Of a stretch of DNA of 30,000 bases, positions 6,481-13,191 are shown piece by piece. The stretch is taken from contig CAJNDS010002814.1 in the NCBI GenBank assembly GCA_905221605.1, positions 17,501 to 47,500 of the forward strand. Direction: 5' to 3'. The notes beneath the pieces are model-generated. The model was not told the DNA's origin and did no database searches. It worked only from the letters and a program-made list of their open reading frames with translations. The translations under genes and the position numbers were made by a program. Source of the DNA: Symbiodinium natans. Its lineage: Eukaryota > Sar > Dinophyceae > Suessiales > Symbiodiniaceae. The first letter of the stretch is position 1. Every line of letters begins with the position of its first letter.

Positions 6481-9446
6481 GGCCCCGAGGTTGCAGAAAA
6501 GCTCCCAGAAGCTGGGACCTCGACTTGGTGAACAGCAGCTTCCTGATTGTTGGCTTGGCCTCCGAGCTGCCCCGCAAGCCCTAAACCCTAAACCCTAAAC
6601 CCTAAACCCTAAACCCTAAACCCTAAACCCTAAACCCTAAACCCTAAACCCTAAACCCTAAACCCTAAACCCTAACCCTAACTTTCTGGGCAACAGCCCC
6701 CCAAAAGGAAACCTTTCTTTGTAGGGGACCCTTCCTGACAAGCAAGCTCCTAAGCCCTAACCCCCAAACCCTAAACCCTAAACCCCGAGAACCCTAAACC
6801 CCCAACCCCCAACCCTAAACCCTAAACCCCAAAACCCGAAACCCTAAACCCGAAAGCGCTCCGTGGAATGGCCTCCTTGGGTTTCCAGGCTGCAGGGGCT
6901 TTGGTTTGGGGCTTGGCTTGGTTCCCCAACCCGGATGCAAAGACAGTGCAAACCACTAAAGCCTAAACCCTAAACCCTAAACCCCAAACCCCAAACCCTA
7001 AACCCTAAACCCTAAACCCTACACCCTAAACCCTAAACCCTAAACCCTCGCGCCTGTTCCATGACCAGTGCCAGCCGCGAATCGATGGTGTTGTCGATGG
7101 TGATGGAACCCTTCTGGCAAGCCAGGACCTAGCCAGGGTTTAGGGTTTAGGGTTAGGGTTTAGGGTTTAGGGTTTAAGGCTTAGGGTTTAGGGTTTTGGG
7201 TTTTGGGTTCGGGTTGGGTTTAGGGTTTTGGGTGGGAGTTTATAGGTTTAACGTCAACATGCCAGTTCGATTTCCAAGCCCTGCTCGTTCTTTTCGGGTT
7301 TTGGGCTGGGGGCTTAGGAGCTTGGGGGCACGAGGTAAGAACGAATCATGTCAACTCCCCGGCAGAATCAAGCCCAAACGTAACAATACTCCTGAATAGT
7401 GAGCTTGAAGCCACCCCCAACTACGCTCATGTGCCTACCGAAACCCTTTGCAGATAGCCCCTGCACCTGAAAAGCCCTGAGCCCACTGAGCTGTCCCCCA
7501 AACCCTCAACCCCAAACCCTAAACCCTAAACTCTGAACCCAAAAAAAGAAAAGCATGAGGCTGGGGCCACGCCGCCCAAGCAGCTTGGGCCGTGCTGCCC
7601 GCTGCCCGGGGCTGGCGGTAGCTGCACGGCCTGATGAAAGCTGGGGGAATTCGGGGTTTGGGGGTTTACGACAAAAGAAACTCTAAACTCTAAACCCTAA
7701 ACTCTAAACCCTAAACCCAAGCCCGAAACCCTCAACCCGAAACCCTGACGCTCTGTGGCTTTTGGATCTTGCATGCTGTGGGCTTCACGGTTTAGGGTCT
7801 TAGGCTCTGAGCCCTATATGAGGTTCAGGGTTTAAGGGTTCGGGGTTAGGATTTATAGGATTTGGGGTTTAAGGCTTAGGGTTTAGGGCTTAGGGTTTGG
7901 GGTTTGGGGTTTGGGGTTTAGGGTGCAACCGAAGCCTGAGGGGCCCCCGCCTTGTCTATGCTGAGCTTGCAGGTCTTGGAGGCTCCCGTCGAGCTCTTGA
8001 TGACCTGAGGAGCGCACCCCGAGCCTCAAACCTCAAGCCTCAGACCCTAAGCCCCTGCACCCCCAAGCCCTAAACCACAAACCCTAAACCCTAAACCCCA
8101 AACCTGAAACACCAAACCCTAAACCCTAAACCCTGAACCGTGATTAGCTTTAGGGTTTGGCGTTCGGGGTTTATAGTCTATAGGGCTTGTAGGGTTTGGG
8201 GTTTACGGTTTGGGTTTGAAGGTTTTGGGCTTTAGGCTTAAGGGTTGGGGTTTCAGGTCTCGGGGCCTGGAGGGCTCAGGCTTTTCTCCATGCTTTCAGA
8301 CCCTTCGGCTCGAACGCAACATGGAGGGCAAAGCCCTAAACCGCTACAGTCCTGCAACCCTAAGCCCCCCCTAAACTCCCCTCAACTCCCTGACCCCCAA
8401 CCCTCAAACGCAGAGCCCCACGCTCAAAACTTAAGGTGAGGCATAAGCCCCTGAGCCCCAAATCCTGAGCCCTAAATTCCTCACCCTCAGCCCTGAAGTC
8501 TCCACCTTCAAGGGTACGAAGCCGACTCGGCATCGCGCTCGAACTGGGGTTTTAGGGTTTAGGGTTTAGGGTTTAGGGTTTTGGGTTTAGGGTTTAGGGT
8601 TTAGGGTTTAGGGTTTAGGGTTTAGGGTTTAGGGTTTAGGGTTTCAGGGGCACCCTTCGCCCAAAACCCAATCACCATTTCCCTTTGGCTCAAATTCTGG
8701 CCTCGCCCATTTCAGACAAGACATAGACCCCAAAACTGGACTTGCAACGACTCGGCCTTCATTGTAACGGTTTGAGGGGAACGAGAAGCCCAACAATCCA
8801 ACCCTAAAACCCCAAAGGTCAAGGGTTTAGGGTTTAGGGTTTAGGGTTTAGGGTTTAGGGTTTAGGGTTTAGGGTTTAGGGTTTAGGGTTTAGGGTTTCG
8901 GGTTTCATCTAGCCCTTCGCTCTCCCCACTACACAGCAAGCTCTCGAGCTCCCCGACCTCCGTGTACTCCTTCACTGCGGCATCGATGCACTCAGAGACG
9001 AGGGCCTCATGTCCCCCCGAGGATTTTGGGGGTCTACTTGCTTGAGCCCCCCCTGAGCCCTGCTTCCCTACTCTTTAGGGGGTAGGATACCTAAGAGTCC
9101 TCTGAGGGGAGTTCATGGCCATCACCCACAGCTTTCGCGTTCGTAAGCGAGGGCTGAGAGCATGTGGGGCTTGGGATCTTCCACTTTGGCGCAGAACTGA
9201 GCCCGCATCTTCGTCGCATTTGCGACACCGGACTTCCACTGTGTCCTGGCAAGGGCGTTTGGGCCTTTTCAGGGTCCACGGTTTAAGGTTGAGGGTTTCG
9301 GATTGGGGTTTAGCCCTAAACCCTAAACCCTAAACCCTAAACCCTAAACCCTAAACCAGGTTTCGGGGCTGTTGGACTTTGTGTGCCTCCAGCAACATCA
9401 GCAGGCCCTGCACGATAAGCTTCGTAATGAACTGCTTGTGGGTCGC
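6428..9446 (-). CDS. V-type H+-ATPase subunit E, C-terminal half, seven exons
   Basis: Subunit E is part of the peripheral stator stalk of the vacuolar proton pump and links the V1 motor to the membrane sector. Seven minus-strand exons (9446-9387, 9245-9207, 9005-8958, 8004-7951, 7630-7568, 7128-7054, 6559-about 6430) join in frame. In order they give the family landmarks LIVQGLL, VEVRCRKCDED, AVKEYTE, SIDK, the CLGGVVLAC junction, ITIDNTIDSRL and PTIRKLLF. All six introns are phase 0 with AG|G acceptors. Donors are GC in five and GT in one. Introns of 139-953 bp mostly carry telomere-like arrays. About 110 N-terminal residues (the coiled-coil half) are not found upstream, so the gene is truncated or its 5' exons lie beyond the viral insertion. 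The exact C-terminus is uncertain. Confidence 0.85.
6430..6559 (-). CDS. V-ATPase subunit E exon G (C-terminal, end uncertain)
   Basis: After acceptor GGAG|GCC the strand reads AKPTIRKLLFTKSRSQ, matching the PxIRxxLF end of subunit E. Most homologues stop within about 5-15 residues of this motif. Here the frame stays open through GGGGAAA repeats to a TAA at 6430-6428. Either the C-terminus is extended by repeat-encoded residues or a further splice (for example GGA|GCTTTT) leads to a short last exon. Confidence 0.75.
6579..6681. repeat. CCCTAAA telomere-like array (intronic)
   Basis: About 14 near-perfect CCCTAAA copies, lying in the intron between exons F and G of the subunit E gene. Confidence 0.97.
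6958..7048. repeat. CCCTAAA telomere-like array (intronic)
   Basis: CCCTAAA with CCCCAAA and CCCTACA variants. It begins a few bases inside the intron after the GC donor of exon F. Confidence 0.93.
7054..7128 (-). CDS. V-ATPase subunit E exon F
   Basis: Seventy-five bases, 25 codons, beginning VLACQKGS and continuing ITIDNTIDSRLALVMEQ. The NT(I/L)DSRL signature is highly diagnostic of the C-terminus of subunit E. Acceptor is CTAG|GTC; donor is CAG|GCGCGA (GC). The next intron holds CCCTAAA arrays at 6958-7048 and 6579-6681. Confidence 0.88.
7568..7630 (-). CDS. V-ATPase subunit E exon E
   Basis: Sixty-three bases, 21 codons, containing VQLPP then GPSCLGGV. The GGV motif is the conserved turn before the last beta strands of subunit E. 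Acceptor is TCAG|GCC; donor is GTG|GCCCCA (GC). The next intron contains degenerate TTTAGGG at 7137-7235 and CCCTAAA near 7500-7540. Confidence 0.8.
7951..8004 (-). CDS. V-ATPase subunit E exon D
   Basis: Fifty-four bases, 18 codons, reading VIKSSTGASKTCKLSIDK, the beta strand ending at the conserved Asp-Lys. Acceptor is TCAG|GTC; donor is AAG|GCGGGG (GC). The following intron (320 bp) holds degenerate telomere-like tracts near 7680-7745 and 7860-7925. Confidence 0.82.
8548..8645. repeat. TTTAGGG telomere-like array (intronic)
   Basis: About 13 TTTAGGG copies in the 953-bp intron between exons C and D. Its orientation is opposite to the CCCTAAA arrays in other introns of the same gene. Confidence 0.95.
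8820..8902. repeat. TTTAGGG telomere-like array (intronic)
   Basis: About 11 copies in the same 953-bp intron as 8548-8645, ending about 55 bp from the donor of exon C. Confidence 0.95.
8958..9005 (-). CDS. V-ATPase subunit E exon C
   Basis: Forty-eight bases, 16 codons, reading ALVSECIDAAVKEYTE, the helix ending in the conserved EY of the family. Acceptor is TGAG|GCC; donor is GAG|GTCGGG, the only GT donor in the gene. The next intron is the longest (953 bp) and contains TTTAGGG arrays at 8548-8645 and 8820-8902. Confidence 0.85.
9207..9245 (-). CDS. V-ATPase subunit E exon B
   Basis: Thirty-nine bases, 13 codons, reading DTVEVRCRKCDED, the conserved VRCR signature of subunit E. Acceptor is CCAG|GAC; donor is GAT|GCGGGC (GC). 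The following intron (9206-9006) has no clear telomere-like array. Confidence 0.85.
9314..9358. repeat. CCCTAAA telomere-like array (intronic)
   Basis: Six CCCTAAA copies in the 139-bp intron between exons A and B, making up about a third of that intron. Confidence 0.95.
9387..9446 (-). CDS. V-ATPase subunit E exon A
   Basis: Sixty bases, 20 codons, reading ATHKQFITKLIVQGLLMLLE. LIVQGLL is a strongly conserved segment of subunit E at the start of its C-terminal globular domain. Acceptor is CCAG|GCG; donor is GAG|GCACAC (a GC donor). The intron to exon B holds a CCCTAAA array at 9314-9358. Confidence 0.85.
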
Positions 9447-9692
9447 CTGGCCGTCGACCGGGCGGGCGGGCAAGGAAGGCTACTTAGAATATGGCTTGGG
9501 GTCTCTATGACTGCTTACTCCTAAGAAAAGTGAAAGGTAAAGGACGCCTAGGTAAGGCCCACGCACCACATAGGCAGGGGCTTAGAGGTTGCGGTTGAGG
9601 GCTGCATGTCTTTATATTCCTTGAGGGCTTGCAGGGGTTCAGTGTTTGTGCTTTTTTGGAGAGGGCCGGGGAGAAAAAAAAGTCAGAGTAGA

Positions 9693-9993
9693 CCTTGCCC
9701 AGTTTGGGTAATAATGCCACCGTCAACCCATTAGATGATTATCCCTATACTCCCCCCTACACATCACCGATAAATCACTACTACTACCCCCATTACATGA
9801 TCATTCCTATACTCCCCCCTACACTTCACCGATAAATCACTACTACTTCCCCCATTAGATGATCATTCCTAGGGTCCCCCCTACACTTCACCGATATATC
9901 ACTACTACTTCCCCATTATCAACACAATTCTAGGAATAACCATTACCCCATTCATAATTTCTAAGGTGGCATTATTAGCCAAACTGGGCAAGG
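9693..9993. mobile_element. About 300-bp unit bounded by 29-bp inverted repeats
   Basis: Bases 9693-9721 and 9965-9993 are inverted copies of each other, matching at 28 of 29 positions (core GCCCAGTTTGG...TAATAATGCCACC). The interior holds three 62-bp tandem repeats and AT-rich sequence. The architecture resembles a non-autonomous MITE-like element or a palindromic satellite unit. No target-site duplication is evident just outside the arms, so mobility is inference. Confidence 0.6.
9730..9914. repeat. Three tandem copies of a 62-bp repeat
   Basis: Units begin at 9730, 9792 and 9854, each with ATTA(G/C)ATGAT, CTCCCCCCTACAC and ATCACTACTACT. A partial fourth copy starts at 9915. Copies differ at only a few positions. 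Confidence 0.92.
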
Positions 9994-10244
9994 GGTTCCT
10001 TGTAGAATTTGGTTCAGGGTTTAGGGTTAAGGGTTGTCAATCCCAAAGCTCGCCAAGACAACCCTGCTGTACTTGGAAAACCTCGAAACTGAGCTGCCGC
10101 TACTCTGCTGAATCACTTGCAGATGGCATCCATCGTCACACCCGATATCAACTTACCACACCCGCAGGCCTAGACAGTCTCAAACACCAACCTAACAAAC
10201 AGCATCTTGCAGTCAGTTTCTTGCAATAAAGAAGCCACACACAT
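9994..10244. other. Host intergenic sequence downstream of the HNH gene
   Basis: A short degenerate TTTAGGG trace occurs at about 10015-10035. The remaining sequence has no recognisable domain on either strand. I searched it on the minus strand for the missing N-terminal exons of V-ATPase subunit E and saw none. Confidence 0.4.
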
Positions 10245-11018
10245 CTATTCACTGTAGCACCACGTGAAACACCGGGCCAAGCTTGCTCTTAAGGCCGTCT
10301 GCTGCATCTTGGAAGCCGGCTCCGGTATGCTCGGAGAAGAAGACAACTTGCTTCCGGCAGTGCGGGATAACGGATGGCTTGCATCCTCACGTATACTTGC
10401 TGATCTCGACAAGTCGTTGACTGTCTCGATGGTCTCTGCAAGACCGTCCAGTTTGTCACAAGCTTCGGAGTTCTCTGCATAGAACTTCAGCAGACGACTT
10501 GCGAGGACCCTCTTGTAAACTGTTCCTGACGTAAAACCCTGAAACGCTGGCTGACACCACTGCGGGAGTGCACCAGTGCCTTCGGCATTCAGCTTCCACT
10601 CCTTGTAACAATGTAGCAATTTCCACTCTCCGATAGGGCTGGGAACGAGGGCCAACAAATGCTTGTCAAACCCATGATGGCAGGTGCCGAGCTCACCTTT
10701 CGTTCCACAAAGCAGCAGGTAATTGCGTGTCGACTGCAAATCCAACTGTGTCTCAAAGCCGTCGTCAAAGTTCGCGATGTCGGGGGTCAGATGCGCGCAA
10801 GAAAGATCGCGCCTCTGACTTCCGCTCTGCGTACTCTCTACCACCCCACAGAATGCACATTTATCGCCGTAGATTGCCCTGACCTGCTTCTTGACCAGTG
10901 CAAAACTGCTGGATGTAGAAGCACTTGACTTGTCAAATGCATTTCTGTTGGGATCGTGCACTGCTGCACGTGACAACCATGCGACACTGTCAAGCAATTG
11001 TCTCGTCTGGTCTACCAC
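10245..11018 (-). CDS. HNH nuclease-like protein, main exon
   Basis: The exon encodes about 257 residues. It has CAFCG near residue 55, CAHLTPD near 74, an N-[LYLL]-C segment and CHHGFDKH near 112-119. This cysteine and histidine layout fits an HNH (His-Me finger) nuclease-like fold with a structural zinc. The C-terminal half is Ser-rich with no known domain. The reading frame begins with GTG directly after TAG at 11021-11019, which also forms a CTAG|G splice acceptor in phase 0, so this is an internal exon and not a gene start. The GC content and splice grammar match the host, not the neighbouring virus. A catalytic role is not proven. Confidence 0.6.
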   Translation of the reverse strand: MVDQTRQLLDSVAWLSRAAVHDPNRNAFDKSSASTSSSFALVKKQVRAIYGDKCAFCGVVESTQSGSQRRDLSCAHLTPDIANFDDGFETQLDLQSTRNYLLLCGTKGELGTCHHGFDKHLLALVPSPIGEWKLLHCYKEWKLNAEGTGALPQWCQPAFQGFTSGTVYKRVLASRLLKFYAENSEACDKLDGLAETIETVNDLSRSASIREDASHPLSRTAGSKLSSSPSIPEPASKMQQTALRASLARCFTWCYSE

Positions 11019-11295
11019 CTAGGCTCACTCAGTCCCCAACTGGGCAAACGCTTCGACAAAGGGTCTCAATCAACTACAGCAACCCAATCAACTAACCCAA
11101 TCGGGAAACCCTACGAGGAAACCAAAACCTAGAGGGGAATAAACCACTACGCTACAACCAAAGAGCCAACCCCTAAACCTAATAAGTAAGAGAATCAACT
11201 AAGGCGATCGGGAAAAGTCTATGAGCAAAACGGGAAAGAGTGCAACAATTTAGGGAAGGGCAAAGCATGATACATTGGAGCAGAGGCGCAGGTGC

Positions 11296-11568
11296 TGTTT
11301 GTTGGAACTCGTCACGAATGGATATCATCAAGTGCAGGGCTACCTTTGCTCGCTGCTCTTCATCAGCCACCTCTGCTTGAAGCAATTCCATCCAATCCTT
11401 CACAGTGGTCTTGCGCAGATTTTGCTCATTGAACGAGCTGAACTTCTGTGCCACCCTCTGAATCACACCATCGCACATTTTCACATCATCCATTATTTGG
11501 AGTCGCCCTGCGAACCATTGCTCATTGAGCCGTCGCTTCTCTGCCGCAGGTTCCTCCGCCATTGCCAA
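11296..11568 (-). CDS. Probable first exon of the HNH-like gene
   Basis: An ATG-started frame (MAMAEEPAAEKRRLNEQW) of about 91 codons, helix-rich and charged, with no recognised domain. The open frame runs on to 11179, but its tail after about residue 91 is Cys/Leu-rich and unlike the rest. A phase-0 GC donor (ACA|GCACCT at 11295) would join it in frame to the HNH exon at 11018 with a 277-bp intron. The joint protein would be about 348 aa. The precise donor is a guess; it could instead be a separate 129-aa gene. Confidence 0.45.
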
Positions 11569-11942
11569 GGAAACAGACGAGCAAATCCTCTACTGCAAGC
11601 ACACTACAGAAAGATCGGCATCTACACTGTCTCCGAGGTTACAACGCACAAAAACTGGACGTTTACTGTGGCTGCTACTTGCTTGTCGTATACTGTTTCA
11701 ACGAGCTTTTGAGTGGCCATTGTTAGCAGGTGTGCAGCAACCAGGCATGAAACAAGGCCTCTACGCTTACAAGTTGCCCCACAACTAACAACTCAAGCTG
11801 TGATGTTTAACCTCAAACTGATATCCATCTACAAGTAAAACAACAAATTGCGAAGCCACTCACATCTTCCGGTTGTTAGTCGTAGAACAACTTGCAACTC
11901 AAGTTGTGAAAACCCCCACAACTTCAAAAACACAGGAAAAAA
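11569..11942. other. Host-element junction and left-terminal region
   Basis: The first two thirds (to about 11770) have host-like composition and would be the promoter or 5' UTR of the HNH gene. Composition then shifts to AT-rich, and ACAACTT and AACTCAAG(C/T)TGTGA motifs recur (11770-11803, 11887-11924). The integrase remnant ends at 11943. The element boundary, and probably its terminal inverted repeat, falls in about 11770-11942, but the partner end is outside the window. Confidence 0.5.
11887..11924. repeat. Nested ACAACTT inverted repeats at the element's left end
   Basis: ACAACTTG (11887-11894) pairs with CAAGTTGT (11900-11907). The overlapping AAGTTGTG (11901-11908) pairs with CACAACTT (11917-11924). 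Two mutually exclusive 8-bp hairpins so close to the end of the element look like integrase- or replication-associated terminal sequence. Confidence 0.6.
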
Positions 11943-12694
11943 CTACACCTTTAACAACTCAAAGCGTAAATACACTCTATCGTTTCCTTCAACATAATAA
12001 TATTTTTGACCCAGTTGTTCGTCAATTTTTTCTATGGTATAAACATTTTGGCTAAAATTACCCACTCTCTCTTTTTCATTGGGTTTCCTCTTCCTAAATA
12101 TTTTAACTTCATCACCAACACTTAATTCAGGATATACCCGATTTCGTTTAGCATTCATATTTAAATGCAGTTTAACTTTTAATTCGTTGCTCGGTTTTCT
12201 GGCATCCTTTGGGGTGAAGCCAGTTGCGGAATGTTTCATTCTATTGTTATATGTTAATAATACTTCAAAAATATAATCGGTCCATTGGATATTGGTCTTA
12301 CCCTTTTTCTGATCGGCTTCAACACGACGATATTATGTAAACATTCAATCATTCCACTCGCTAAATCTTCTTCCTTCTTGCCTTTAATTGCCACGACATG
12401 CATAAACTTATCAAATATATCAATCATTAACATCCCTACTCTAAATTGTTGATCTTTCAAGTCATTAATAAAAAATAAATCCATCTGATACTCATATGCT
12501 GAATGCGGGGCGACAAAGCTGTTTGAACCGACGGGCTTTCGCTTTTGATCAACATTCTTCCTAAAAAACTCGTTAATATCAGACATTGTGATGGTTTTAT
12601 CTTTCTCCCGTGCTTCTTCTAAAGTCCGGCTTTTTGAACCAAACCCCGCGCGATCAAAATATACATCATTAATAATTTTTTGTTTCTCACTCAT
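11943..12694 (-). pseudogene. Broken rve-type (DDE) integrase
   Basis: The N-terminal piece (12694 to about 12330) carries the features of PLV/virophage retroviral-type integrases, including NSFVAPHSAYEYQMDLFFI with the first catalytic Asp at residue 72 and then MIDIFDKF. From about 12326 to 11943 a different frame resumes homology-like sequence: WTDYIFEVLLTYNN, HSATGFTP and a basic C-terminal domain (SVGDEVKI). At the junction near 12326-12330 the frame shifts. The segment that should hold the second catalytic Asp (TDxGxEF-like) and the Glu, roughly 50-60 residues, is absent. Internal deletion plus frame loss means the product cannot be a normal DDE recombinase. It would have inserted the element into host DNA. 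It lies next to the left end, as is common in these elements. Confidence 0.85.
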
Positions 12695-12712
12695 ATAAAA
12701 ACAAAAGAAAAA

Positions 12713-12738
12713 ATGATTTAATACTTAAATTAAATCAT
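12713..12738. terminator. 3'-end hairpin of the 105-aa gene
   Basis: ATGATTTAAT (12713-12722) and ATTAAATCAT (12729-12738) form a perfect 10-bp stem with a 6-nt loop. It touches the stop codon of the leftward gene at 12738. Confidence 0.7.
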
Positions 12739-13055
12739 CATTCGTCATCCGTCGGCTTTATGATCTTGAACTTGCTCATATCATATTTGGGTGTGCCGCG
12801 CTTTGCTTTAAAAGGCTTTTTTGCATTCATTATTTCAGATAGCAATTCTTCTGTCAACTCATTGGGGTTCAGTTTGATATTGTTAGCTTCTTCATACTCC
12901 TTGATCTTCTTTCTCTGATTGTGTCGTAGTGCAGATTCTCTTTTCTTTTGCATATATTTTTCATCATTTCTGCGCTTGTTGTAATACAATCTGCTGTATA
13001 TGGCGAGTTGCTCTTTGATTTCATCCATTGTCATATCCTCGGGATTTTTACTCAT
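12738..13055 (-). CDS. Small basic helical protein, function unknown
   Basis: 105 aa, rich in Lys, Arg and Glu and largely helical, with a basic stretch (RRNDEKYMQKKRESALRHNQ) that could bind nucleic acid. No family is recognised. It lies between the integrase remnant and the replication gene, transcribed leftwards, with a 136-bp AT-rich divergent promoter region shared with the polymerase-helicase gene. A hairpin overlaps its stop. Its intact frame and AT-rich codon use support a real gene. Confidence 0.65.
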   Translation of the reverse strand: MSKNPEDMTMDEIKEQLAIYSRLYYNKRRNDEKYMQKKRESALRHNQRKKIKEYEEANNIKLNPNELTEELLSEIMNAKKPFKAKRGTPKYDMSKFKIIKPTDDE

Positions 13056-13191
13056 ATTATACTATACTATATATTATTTTTTATCTTTAGACATATTTCT
13101 ATATATTAAAAAAACATTTAGTATTTTAAAAAATCCTTGGAAAAATTATACTTAAAAAGAAAATAAGTATATAGTTTAATTATATTAGTAT

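Noticed and set aside
1-9360. A chromosome end (true telomere)
   Set aside because: Arrays are short, alternate in orientation, are separated by unique sequence and lie inside introns of a recognisable gene.
9481-9692. A possible upstream exon of subunit E (reads EYKDMQ after AG|G)
   Set aside because: The peptide does not match the family and runs into a stop; it was not added to the gene.
9730-9914. A CRISPR-like array
   Set aside because: The copies are contiguous 62-bp tandem repeats with no unique spacers.
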